Positions 1-6,218 of a stretch of DNA of 6,218 bases are shown one piece after another. The translations under genes and the position numbers were made by a program. Every line of letters begins with the position of its first letter. Within the stretch, counting starts at the first letter, position 1. A model generated the notes under the pieces. The model searched no databases, was not told the origin of the DNA, and saw only the letters and a program-made list of their open reading frames with translations. Source of the DNA: DATHVI01 sp035461385 (GTDB lineage: Bacteria; Actinomycetota; Thermoleophilia; Solirubrobacterales; 70-9); contig DATHVI010000071.1 in the NCBI GenBank assembly GCA_035461385.1, positions 1 through 6,218 on the forward strand, read 5' to 3'.

Positions 1-488
1 GGCGGCTCGACCGCCTCGCCGGCGCGCCGCAGCGTCTCGGCGCCGGCGCCGACGATCGCGGCGAGCGCGTCGAGCACCCGCCGCGAGACCCCGGCCGCGG
101 GCAGGCTCCCCTGCTCCATCCGGTGGTAGTAGGCGGCGACCTTGTCGGCGCGCTCGCCGACGCCGAGGTCGTCGGCGAGCCGGGCGATGAGCTCGTCGCG
201 GCGCAGCCGCGCCCGGGCGCGGAGCCGGGGGAGGAGGACGGGCCAGGCGCCGCTCGCCCCGGCGAGCGAGCGAACGGCGGCGTCGGCGGCCTCGCGCGCC
301 GGCGAGGCGGCGAACGCCTCCGGGTCCCACTCGCGGCGGGGGGCGCGGGCGAGGTAGGCGTCGATCAGCGACTCGAGCTCGGCGCGGTCGGCGCCCTCGA
401 GGCCGGCGAGGAACCGCCGCGGGTCGGGGTCGGCCCCGGCGCGATGCTCGGCTACGAACTCGTCGAGGAGACGGTCGAGGTCAGGCAT
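1..488 (-). CDS. Helix-turn-helix (Xre-like) regulator, partner of the sigma factor; 3' end outside window
   Basis: The first 162 residues are visible, with no stop before the window edge. Residues 1-50 form an acidic helical N-terminal segment (MPDLDRLLDEFVAEHRAG, then ELESLIDAYLARAP). Residues 95-157 look like an Xre-type DNA-binding helix-turn-helix: RRDELIARLADDLG, then KVAAYYHRMEQGSL, then VLDALAAIVGAGAETLRRAG, matching the 'LA..LG...V..YE.G...P....L..LA..L' pattern. No membrane segment is seen. The ATG at 488-486 overlaps the sigma-factor stop by 8 nt (ATGCCTGA). A purine-rich stretch, GAAAGTGAGAG (rc of 491-501), lies just upstream and could be a weak ribosome-binding site. Because it is translationally coupled to a sigma factor, I infer that it modulates that sigma factor or its target promoters; the sequence does not prove this. 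The downstream remainder could carry another domain, such as a peptidase, but none of it is visible. Confidence 0.72.
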   Translation of the reverse strand, partial: MPDLDRLLDEFVAEHRAGADPDPRRFLAGLEGADRAELESLIDAYLARAPRREWDPEAFAASPAREAADAAVRSLAGASGAWPVLLPRLRARARLRRDELIARLADDLGVGERADKVAAYYHRMEQGSLPAAGVSRRVLDALAAIVGAGAETLRRAGEAVEP

Positions 489-1167
489 CGCTCTCACTTT
501 CGCTCTCGGCGCCAACGCGATCGGCCTCTTCGATCAGGTCGCGATGGCGGCGGCGGAACCGACTGTAGATCTGATCGACGTTCTGGGGGGTCATCGGCGT
601 CGCGAGCTCGGCGCCGAAGCGCTCGTTGACGAGCTCGGCGGCCTCCCGGGCCGAATACCCGTCGATCCGCCTCGCCACCGCCTCGCGGTGGGCGCGGGAG
701 AGGCCGTCGAGGCTGCGCCCGACGAGGTCGCGGGCCCAGACCCCGCTCAGCTCCTCGGCGGCCTCCGGCACGCGGCCCCAGATCGACTCGTCGGCGGCGT
801 GTTCGTCGGGGAGCGGGTCCTCGCGCGCCCCGCCGCGCGCGCTGCGGTAGTAGTCGGCGACGCGGCGAGAGAGGATCGTCGTCACCAGCGCCCGCAGCTC
901 GCCGACGCTCTCGCCCGAGAACTCGGCCAGCATCGCGCTCTCGATCACGCTCGCGCTCACCGCCTCGACGTCGGCGTCGGAGGCCCGCTCCATCTTCATC
1001 CGCACCCGGGCGCGGACGAGCCCGTAGAGGCCGAAGCAGAAGACCTGGATCGCGGTCCGCATCGCGTCGAGCTCACCGGCGGCGCGGGCGCGGCGGATGT
1101 AGGCGACCAGATCCTCGTCGTCGAGGCGGCTGAGCTCGAGGTCGTCGAGGCGCCGGAACGGGGGCAT
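481..1167 (-). CDS. RNA polymerase sigma factor, sigma-70 family (ECF-like)
   Basis: 228 residues, close to the usual size of an ECF sigma factor. Residues about 18-112 fit region 2: DEDLVAYIRRARAAGELDAM, then a long helical part ending RALVTTILSRRVADYYRSAR, which resembles the core-binding and -10-recognition helices. Residues about 113-148 are an acidic linker. Residues about 150-213 fit region 4, with SLDGLSRAHREAVARRIDGY, SAREAAELV and then MTPQNVDQIYSRFRRRHRDL, the helix-turn-helix that reads the -35 element. The insertion between the two region-4 helices (NERFGAELATP) is longer than in typical ECF factors. The tail, ESESESDA, is low-complexity and acidic. The role would be to direct RNA polymerase to a specific regulon; no target can be read from this window. 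No Shine-Dalgarno sequence precedes the ATG, and a TATGTT hexamer 8 nt upstream hints at a leaderless transcript. The gene is followed by, and overlaps, the HTH gene. The family assignment is fairly firm, the subgroup unknown. Confidence 0.82.
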   Translation of the reverse strand: MPPFRRLDDLELSRLDDEDLVAYIRRARAAGELDAMRTAIQVFCFGLYGLVRARVRMKMERASDADVEAVSASVIESAMLAEFSGESVGELRALVTTILSRRVADYYRSARGGAREDPLPDEHAADESIWGRVPEAAEELSGVWARDLVGRSLDGLSRAHREAVARRIDGYSAREAAELVNERFGAELATPMTPQNVDQIYSRFRRRHRDLIEEADRVGAESESESDA

Positions 1168-1236
1168 CGGCGAGCAACATACCCGCGTGGGCGGCTCGCG
1201 CGGCCCGCGCTCGGCGGCGGCTCGGCGACGGTGCGC
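1168..1236. other. Intergenic gap between cyclase stop and sigma-factor start
   Basis: Sixty-nine bases lie between the cyclase TAG (1237-1239) and the sigma-factor ATG. The gap holds a short GC hairpin (five pairs, arms 1198-1202 and 1206-1210, three-base loop) with no U-tract after it, so I do not call a terminator. The only AT-richer spot is the TATGTT described separately. Co-transcription with the cyclase gene is possible but not shown. Confidence 0.5.
1176..1181 (-). promoter_or_regulatory. Candidate -10 hexamer (TATGTT) for the sigma/HTH pair
   Basis: On the minus strand TATGTT ends 8 nt before the sigma-factor ATG, which would place transcription start at or within a couple of bases of the start codon. 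That is the geometry of leaderless genes, and no Shine-Dalgarno sequence is present. No convincing -35 is found at 16-18 bp spacing, where only GC-rich sequence occurs. It is a weak call from position and AT content alone. Confidence 0.25.
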
Positions 1237-4200
1237 CTACGCCGCCGCGAGCTCGCCCGCGAGCCGCTCCGCGTGGGCGGTGGCGCCGACGGCGACGAAC
1301 TGGCGGTGGGCGTCCTCGAGCCCGCGGCGGCGGGCGTCGCGGTCGCCGCGCCGGCCCGCGAGCTCGGCCGCCGAGACCGCGAACAGCGGCTCGAGCGAGC
1401 GCCAGCCGACCGCCCGGGCGAGCTCGAGGCCGCGGGCGATCGCCGCCTCGACCTCCGCCGCGTCGACGTCGTCGCCGGCGGCGAGCAGGACCTCGGCGAG
1501 GACGGAGTAGGCCATCGCCTCGGCCGTGCGATGCCCGCGCGCGCGGGCGACCTCGATCCCCTCGGCGATCAGCCTCCGCCCCCGCTCGGGGTCGCCGTGC
1601 AGCGCGTATGCGTGGCCGAGGCGGGCGAGCGTGTAGCCCTCCGCCTCGACCGCGGTCCGCCGCTCGCGCGAGAGCGACCGCGAGCGCTCGAGCGACTCGA
1701 TCGCCGCGTCGAGCTCGCCCCGCATCGCCTGGGCGTATCCGAGCCACTGCCACGCCCAGGCGCGCGAGAACGAGTCGCCGATCCGCTGCGCGATCTCGAA
1801 GCCCTGCTGCGCATGCGCCGCCTGGGCGTCGTAGTCGCCGGCGAGGTGCTCCGTCCACGCCTGCCAGCCGTGGGCCCAGACGGCGGTCTCGAGGTCCCCC
1901 TGCGCGCGGGCGACCCGCTGCGCGTCGGCGTTGACCTCGCGGGCCTCGCCGATCCGGCCGAGGCTGGCGAGCGTGATCCCCTTCAGCCCGAGGCAATACG
2001 CGAGCGGGCACTCGAGCGCGATCCCGGCGCCGACGGCCGGATCGCCGTCGGTGAGCTCGATCGCGCGCTCGACCGCCGCGAGGCACTCCTCGAACTCGCC
2101 GACGGCGAAGAACGCGTAGGCGGCGAGGACCACGGTCAGGTAGAGGTGGGGGTCGCCCGCCTCCTCGGCGAGGGCGAGGGCGCGGCGGGCGAGGGCGGCG
2201 AAGTCGTCGAGCTCGCCGTCGGTGACGCCGCGGATGCCGCCGTAGACGGAGAGCAGGATCGCCCGCGAGCGAACGTCGCCGGTCTTCGCGGCGATCCGCT
2301 CGGCCTCGTTGAAGATCGCCTCCGCCTCGTCGTGGCCGATCCCCAGCCGCCAGCCGAACTGGAGCGCGTAGATCCTCGCCGTGAGCCCGAGCGCGGTCGT
2401 CTCCTCCGAGGCCGGCAGCGAGTCGGCGAGCTCGCGAACCCGCCGCCAGTGCCCGATCGCCTCGACCGGGTCCTGGGTGCCGGACCAGGCCGCGGCGCGG
2501 GCGTGCCAGCGCGCGGCTTCGAGCGGCTCGCCGGCCGCCTCCCAGTGCCCGGCGATCAGCGCGGCGCGCTCGTCGACCCGATCCGGGTGGCGCTCGGCGA
2601 TCGCCGTCGCGACCCGCGCGTGCGTGCCGGCCCGCCGCCCGGCGAGCTGCGACCCGTAGGCGACCTCCTGCGTCAGCGGGTGCTTGAAGGCGTAGACCGT
2701 CTCCGGGTAGAGCTCCTGCTCGTGGACGAACTCGCCGGCGACGAGGTTGCGAAGCGACGCGTCGACCGCCTCGGGGTCGCGGTCGGCGACGTCGGCGAGC
2801 ACCGGCTCGGAGAACTCCTTGCCGATCACCGCCGCCGCCTGGAGCACCGCCTTGTCTTCGTCTGAGAGCCGGTCGATCCGCGCCGCGAGCACCGCCTGGA
2901 CGCTCGCCGGGACCGCCGCCTCATCGACCGGGCGGACGAGCTCGTAGGCGCCCGGCGCCCCGCTGAGGCTGCCGGCCTCGACCAAGGACTGGACGACCTC
3001 CTCGATGAAGAACGGGTTGCCGGCGGCGCGGGCCTGGATCGTCTCGGAGAGCCCGTCGAGCGAGGCGTGTGAGCCGAGCAGCCCGGCGAGCATCTGCTCG
3101 GTCTCCCCGGGGCCGAACGGGAGCAGCGGGATCTGGCGGTAATACGGCCTCGACATCCACTCGGCGTGGTAGTCGGGGCGGAAGTTGACCACCGCCAGGC
3201 TGCGGACGCCGCTCACCGCCTCGACGTACTGGGCGAGGAACGGCTCGGTCGCCGGGTCGACCCAGTGGAGGTCCTCGAACAGGGTCAGCGCCGGCTCGCG
3301 CGCCCCCTGCGAGCGGACGAGCCGGCGGACGAGGCCGAGGAGCTCGCGCCGGCGCGCCTCGGGGTCCATCCGCGGGGCCGGGCGGTCGCGGTCGGGGACG
3401 GCGAGGAAGTCAAAGACGAGCGGCAGGTCGGCGGCGAACGACTCGTCGAGCAGGAGCAGCTTGCCGGCGATCCGCTCGCGGGCGGTCTGCGGGGAGTCGC
3501 CGTCGGCGAGGTCGAAGTAGGTGCGCATCAGCTCGAGCACCGGCGCCAGCGGCACCGATCGGGTGTGCGCCTGGCCGGCAGCGTGGTAGACGGTGATCCC
3601 GCGCGCCCGGCAGCGCTCGGCGAACTCGTGGCAGAGCCGGCTCTTGCCGACCCCGGCCTCGCCGACGATGCCGATCACCCCGCCCTCGCCCGCGTGCGCG
3701 TGCTCGAGCGCCTGCTCGAGCGCTCGCATCTCCTCCTCGCGGCCGACGAACCGCGACAGTCCGCGGGCGCGGGAGACGTCGAGGCGGCCGCGGGCCGACC
3801 CCGGACCGGTGAGCTCGTAGACCCGCACCGGCTCGCTCGCCCCCTTGATCCGGAACTCGCCGAGGTCCTCGAGCGCCAGGTAGCCCCCGACCAGCGCCGC
3901 GGTGTCGCGGGTCATGAACGCCTTGCCCGCCTCGGCGAGCGACTCCATCCGCTGGGCGAGCCCGACGGTGTGCCCGAGCGCGGTGTAGTCCATCCCGAGG
4001 TCGTCGCCGATCGCCCCGACGACGACCTCGCCGGAGTTGAGGCCCATCCGCACCGAGAGGTTGAGCCCCTCGGTGCGGCGGAGCTCGGCCGCGTAGCCGG
4101 CGAGGCGCTCGCGCAGATAGAGCGCCGCGTAGCAGGCCCGCTGGGCGTGGTCCTCGTGGGCGATCGGCGCCCCGAACAGGGCCATCATGCCGTCGCCGGT

Positions 4201-4677
4201 GAACTTGTCGACGGTGCCCTCGAACCGGTGGACGCCCTCGCAGAGGGTCGCGAACAGCCCCTGCATCGCCCGCCGCCAAGTCTCCGGGTTGGTGCGCTCG
4301 GCGAGCTCCATCGAGCCGACGACGTCGCAGAACAGCACCGTCACCTGCTTGCGCTCGCCCTCGAGGCTCGACCGCGAGGCGCGGATCTTCGCCGCCAGGT
4401 GCTCGGGGGTCGTCGGCAGGCCGGCGGCGCCGGGTCCCGCCGGGGCGGCCTCGGGCTCCGCGGCGGCGGCGCCGGCTGCGTCGGCGCCGCGCTCGGGGCG
4501 CCCCTGCTCGGCTAGGGCGCTCCCGCACTGGTTGCAGAACCGCTGACCGGCCGGGTTCGCAGCGCCGCACTCGCCGCACGAAATCTCGACGGCGAGCCGG
4601 TTGCCGCACTGCCCGCAGAATCGTGACTCTGGTGGATTCGCGTGACCGCAGGCGCTGCAAACCTCGGGCCTGCTCAC
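1237..4677 (-). CDS. Zinc-ribbon / class III nucleotide cyclase / STAND ATPase / TPR regulator
   Basis: 1146 residues, presumably a cytosolic signalling protein, as no signal peptide or membrane helix is seen. Two zinc ribbons come first (C7xxC10...C21xxC24 and C34xxC37...C48xxC51), then an Ala/Gly/Pro/Glu-rich linker (about 55-90). Residues about 108-290 are a class III cyclase domain. Metal-binding aspartates are D118 (VTVLFCDVVGSM) and D162 (KFTGDGMMALFG). K158 and T232 (DYTALGH) sit at the purine-selecting positions and suggest ATP. R243 is kept, but the transition-state asparagine position is G239 (TVGLAQRM). Residues about 308-560 are an AAA/STAND ATPase: FVGREEEM, Walker A GEAGVGKS (339-346), Walker B LTLFED (464-469), then AGNPFFIEEVV. 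Residues about 700-1146 are helical TPR-like repeats, for instance WAWQWLGYAQAMRGELDAAI. By family analogy, ligand or partner sensing through the TPR/ATPase part would control cyclase output. The GTG start at 4677-4675 was chosen because it lies five codons before the first zinc-ribbon cysteine codon. Activity is uncertain. Confidence 0.9.
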   Translation of the reverse strand: MSRPEVCSACGHANPPESRFCGQCGNRLAVEISCGECGAANPAGQRFCNQCGSALAEQGRPERGADAAGAAAAEPEAAPAGPGAAGLPTTPEHLAAKIRASRSSLEGERKQVTVLFCDVVGSMELAERTNPETWRRAMQGLFATLCEGVHRFEGTVDKFTGDGMMALFGAPIAHEDHAQRACYAALYLRERLAGYAAELRRTEGLNLSVRMGLNSGEVVVGAIGDDLGMDYTALGHTVGLAQRMESLAEAGKAFMTRDTAALVGGYLALEDLGEFRIKGASEPVRVYELTGPGSARGRLDVSRARGLSRFVGREEEMRALEQALEHAHAGEGGVIGIVGEAGVGKSRLCHEFAERCRARGITVYHAAGQAHTRSVPLAPVLELMRTYFDLADGDSPQTARERIAGKLLLLDESFAADLPLVFDFLAVPDRDRPAPRMDPEARRRELLGLVRRLVRSQGAREPALTLFEDLHWVDPATEPFLAQYVEAVSGVRSLAVVNFRPDYHAEWMSRPYYRQIPLLPFGPGETEQMLAGLLGSHASLDGLSETIQARAAGNPFFIEEVVQSLVEAGSLSGAPGAYELVRPVDEAAVPASVQAVLAARIDRLSDEDKAVLQAAAVIGKEFSEPVLADVADRDPEAVDASLRNLVAGEFVHEQELYPETVYAFKHPLTQEVAYGSQLAGRRAGTHARVATAIAERHPDRVDERAALIAGHWEAAGEPLEAARWHARAAAWSGTQDPVEAIGHWRRVRELADSLPASEETTALGLTARIYALQFGWRLGIGHDEAEAIFNEAERIAAKTGDVRSRAILLSVYGGIRGVTDGELDDFAALARRALALAEEAGDPHLYLTVVLAAYAFFAVGEFEECLAAVERAIELTDGDPAVGAGIALECPLAYCLGLKGITLASLGRIGEAREVNADAQRVARAQGDLETAVWAHGWQAWTEHLAGDYDAQAAHAQQGFEIAQRIGDSFSRAWAWQWLGYAQAMRGELDAAIESLERSRSLSRERRTAVEAEGYTLARLGHAYALHGDPERGRRLIAEGIEVARARGHRTAEAMAYSVLAEVLLAAGDDVDAAEVEAAIARGLELARAVGWRSLEPLFAVSAAELAGRRGDRDARRRGLEDAHRQFVAVGATAHAERLAGELAAA

Positions 4678-4738
4678 GAGCCGAGACTAACCCGACGGCG
4701 GCGAAATTGGAAGCGCCGCCGCGCGGCCGGCCGGATCG
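4678..4738. other. Intergenic gap between propeller gene and cyclase gene
   Basis: Sixty-one bases lie between the inferred propeller stop (TAG 4739-4741) and the cyclase GTG. Next to the stop are overlapping GC palindromes (GCCGCGCGGC at 4718-4727, CCGGCCGG at 4727-4734) without a U-tract. The cyclase-proximal half holds the candidate promoter. If the annotated propeller frame ended at 4825 instead, the gap would be 147 bases. Confidence 0.5.
4684..4712 (-). promoter_or_regulatory. Candidate leaderless promoter of the cyclase gene
   Basis: On the minus strand TTCCAA (4712-4707) is followed after 17 bases by TAGTCT (4689-4684), which ends 6 nt before the GTG start at 4677. Initiation about 7 nt after the -10 would fall on the start codon itself, and there is no Shine-Dalgarno sequence. 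The -35 matches the TTGACA consensus at only three positions. The short AT-rich patch (rc CCAATTTCGC) stands out in a GC-rich gap. Confidence 0.35.
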
Positions 4739-6218
4739 CTACGGACGCCGGACGAGCCGGATCCGCTTCGACTTCGTCCGCGGCTCGCCGCCGGTCGGCC
4801 GGTAGGTGACCCGGGCCCGCACCGTCACCGTGACCTTCTCCCCGAGCGTCGCCGCCGCGGCGAGCTTGCGCGCCCGGCCCCGCGCGGGCGCACCCGCAGG
4901 CGCACCCGTCCGGCATACCCTGGCCGCACGGTCGAGGCCTCGAGCTGCTTCGACCGGCGCAGCACCAGCCGCCCCGGCCCCGGGAGGTCGGCCGGAATGC
5001 GGGCGGTCCCGCGGCGCGGGTTCCGCTTCGGCTTTCCGAGCCGAAACCGGTTCGAGGGGGCGAACTCGCGACGGAAGACGTCGTAGTTTCCGTCGGTGTC
5101 GTCTGGGTGCAGGTTCTGGGCGTCGGACTCGAAGAGGACGAACCGCCCCTCGGCGGAGATCTCCCCCGCGAACGAGCCGCCGTCGCTCTTCGGGCCGGCG
5201 GGACCGGACGCGCGGCTTGCGAGCGCCGTCGCGTTCGCCTCGAGGTCGCGCAGGTACACGTCGGCGGTCGCATCGGTGTCGTCGGGGTGCAGGTTGACCG
5301 CATTCGACCAGAAGACAACCCGATGCCCGGCGGCGGAGATCGCCTGGACGTTCGAGTCGCCGTCGCCCTTCGCGCCCCCCGCGCCCGGGGCGCGACTCGC
5401 CAGGGTCGTCCTATCGCGCTGTAGGTCGCGGACGTAGACGTCGCCGATGCCGTCGCCGTCGGCGGGGTGCAGGTTGGTTGCATCGGACTCGAACGCGACG
5501 TGCCGCCCGAGACCGGAGATCTTTGGCGCGCTCGACACCCCGTCGCCCTTCTCGCCGCCGCGGCCGGAGGCGCGGCTGACGAGCAGCGTGGCGTTGGTGC
5601 GCAGGTCGCGTGCGTAGACGTCGCCGATGCCATCGACATCTGCCGGGTGGAGGTTGGTCGCGGAGGAGTGGAAGGCGACGATGCGCCCGTCGGCGGAGAT
5701 CGTGGGGTCGAGCGCGTTTTGATCGGCCTTTGCGCCGCCGGCGCCCGAGGCACGGCTGACGAGCCGCGTCGTGTCCGCGCGGAGGTTGCGCACGTAGACG
5801 TCGGTGGTTGCGTCACCGTCGAGCGGGTGGAAGTTCGTCGCCCGCGAGTCGAACGCGACGATCCGACCGTTCGCGGAGATCGCTGGGTCGCGCGAAAAGG
5901 CGCCGCCCTTGGCGCCGCCGGCGCCGGAGGCGCGACTGACGAGCGTCGTCGTGTTCGTCTGCAGGTCGCGGACGTAGACATCGTCGACCGCGTCACCGTC
6001 GGCCGGATGGAGATTCGTCGACTCCGACTCGAAGGCGACGTAGCGCCCGTCGGCGGAGATCGAGGGGTTCTCAGATTCACCGTTTCCCTTCGCCCCGCCG
6101 GCGCCCGAGGCGCGGCTGACGAGGGTCGTCGTGTTCGTCCGCAGGTCGCGGACGTAGATGTCGTAAAGCGCGTCGCCGTCGGCGGGACTGAGGTTCGTCG
6201 CCAACGACTCGAAGGCGA
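4739..6218 (-). CDS. TolB/PD40-type beta-propeller repeat protein, 5' end outside window, C-terminus frameshifted
   Basis: The frame enters from beyond 6218 (VAFESLATNLSPADGD), so the true start is not visible; the TTG at 6204-6202 is only an internal leucine. Six full 60-residue blades and part of a seventh follow. Each has the pattern F.S.ATNLHPADGD...DVYVRDL, then LVSRASGAGGAKGDG, then ISADGR.VA, which resembles PD40/WD40-like propeller repeats. After the last strand (DVFRREF, about 5070) comes a different, basic module: RFRLGKPKRNPRRGTARI and PGPGRLVLRR. This module is commonly seen at the C-terminus of Thermoleophilia extracellular repeat proteins. In the main frame it decays into Arg-rich sequence and stops at TGA 4827-4825. 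Another frame continues the expected ending (RKLAAAATLGEKVTVTV, then VTYRPTGGEPRTKSKRIRLV) to TAG 4741-4739. The function is unknown; a secreted or surface binding protein is likely by family, but any signal peptide lies outside the window. Confidence 0.75.
4868..4900 (-). other. Apparent single-base frameshift in the propeller gene
   Basis: Before this stretch the coding frame reads AGRVRLRVRPRG. After it, protein-like sequence (RKLAAAATLGEKVTVTVRAR) lies in the frame reached by stepping back one base. The stretch is a GC-only run with a four-base homopolymer (cccc at 4878-4881) and a near-duplicated 'gcgcacccg'. One missing base here would restore a continuous protein ending at 4739. This could be a sequencing error, a true mutation or, less likely, programmed -1 slippage. 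Confidence 0.7.
5134..6213 (-). repeat. Tandem array of six complete 180-bp (60-residue) propeller blades
   Basis: Units at 6034-6213, 5854-6033, 5674-5853, 5494-5673, 5314-5493 and 5134-5313 are each exactly 180 bp with no indel. A seventh partial unit starts at 5133 and the array continues past the window edge. Conserved positions are the phenylalanine that opens each unit, N-L/F-H/S-P, the Asp-rich loop, DVY.RDL, S-R-A, and the ISA.GR strand. Variable positions cluster just before ISA, where four to six residues differ in every unit. Confidence 0.9.

Noticed and set aside
123..629. 168-codon plus-strand frame
   Set aside because: It is antisense to the HTH gene and the sigma-factor end, and its translation is low-complexity with no recognisable domain.
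1198..1210. Possible terminator hairpin after the cyclase gene
   Set aside because: The stem is only five pairs with a three-base loop and no U-tract. Such palindromes are frequent by chance at this GC content.
544..2865. 773-codon open frame on the plus strand
   Set aside because: It lies antisense to the sigma factor and cyclase gene. Its translation is Arg/Ala/Gly/Leu/Asp-rich with no domain, as expected from complementary frames of high-GC genes.
3166..4515. 449-codon open frame on the plus strand
   Set aside because: It is antisense to the cyclase and ATPase domains, whose motifs are unambiguous. The composition is biased and no family is recognisable.
4674..6080. 468-codon minus-strand frame through the propeller repeats, ending in GTGA overlap with the cyclase start
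   Set aside because: The overlap looks like coupling, but the translation is Ser/Thr/Arg/Pro-rich, a shifted reading of the 180-bp repeats. The blade frame and the inferred tail frame are both better supported.
5134..6213. CRISPR-like regular spacing
   Set aside because: The 180-bp period is continuous coding sequence, a multiple of three, with no short identical repeats separated by unique spacers.

Overview
The window is very GC-rich. Every gene I can support lies on the minus strand, so transcription runs from high to low coordinates. Three things suggest an actinobacterium of the Thermoleophilia type (Solirubrobacterales or Gaiellales relatives): the codon use, a multi-domain cyclase/STAND-ATPase/TPR regulator, and a propeller protein with a characteristic 'GKPKRN...GTA...PGPG' C-terminal module. 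This placement rests on family resemblance; there is no marker gene.

Layout in the direction of transcription. (1) Positions 6218 to about 4739 hold the 3' part of a gene for a TolB/PD40-type beta-propeller protein. It is built from tandem 60-residue blades whose DNA repeats at exactly 180 bp. Its last segment appears broken by a single-base frameshift near 4868-4900: the frame in use stops at 4825, but the expected C-terminus continues in another frame to a TAG at 4739-4741. (2) Positions 4677-1237 encode an 1146-residue regulator: two zinc ribbons, a class III nucleotide cyclase domain, an AAA/STAND ATPase and a long TPR-like helical region. (3) Positions 1167-481 encode a sigma-70-family (ECF-like) sigma factor. 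(4) Positions 488 to beyond 1 encode a protein with an Xre-like helix-turn-helix. Its start codon overlaps the sigma factor's stop, and its C-terminus lies outside the window.

The sigma factor and HTH protein are very probably co-translated and form one regulatory unit. The cyclase gene is separated from its neighbours by about 60-70 bp on each side. It may have its own leaderless promoter, with a candidate -10 placed so that transcription would begin at the GTG start. I see no evidence that all four genes share one pathway; the cyclase and the sigma/HTH pair simply suggest a signalling-rich locus. There are no RNA genes, mobile elements or CRISPR arrays, and no gene-free stretch longer than 300 bases. 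The long plus-strand open frames are antisense shadows of high-GC genes.
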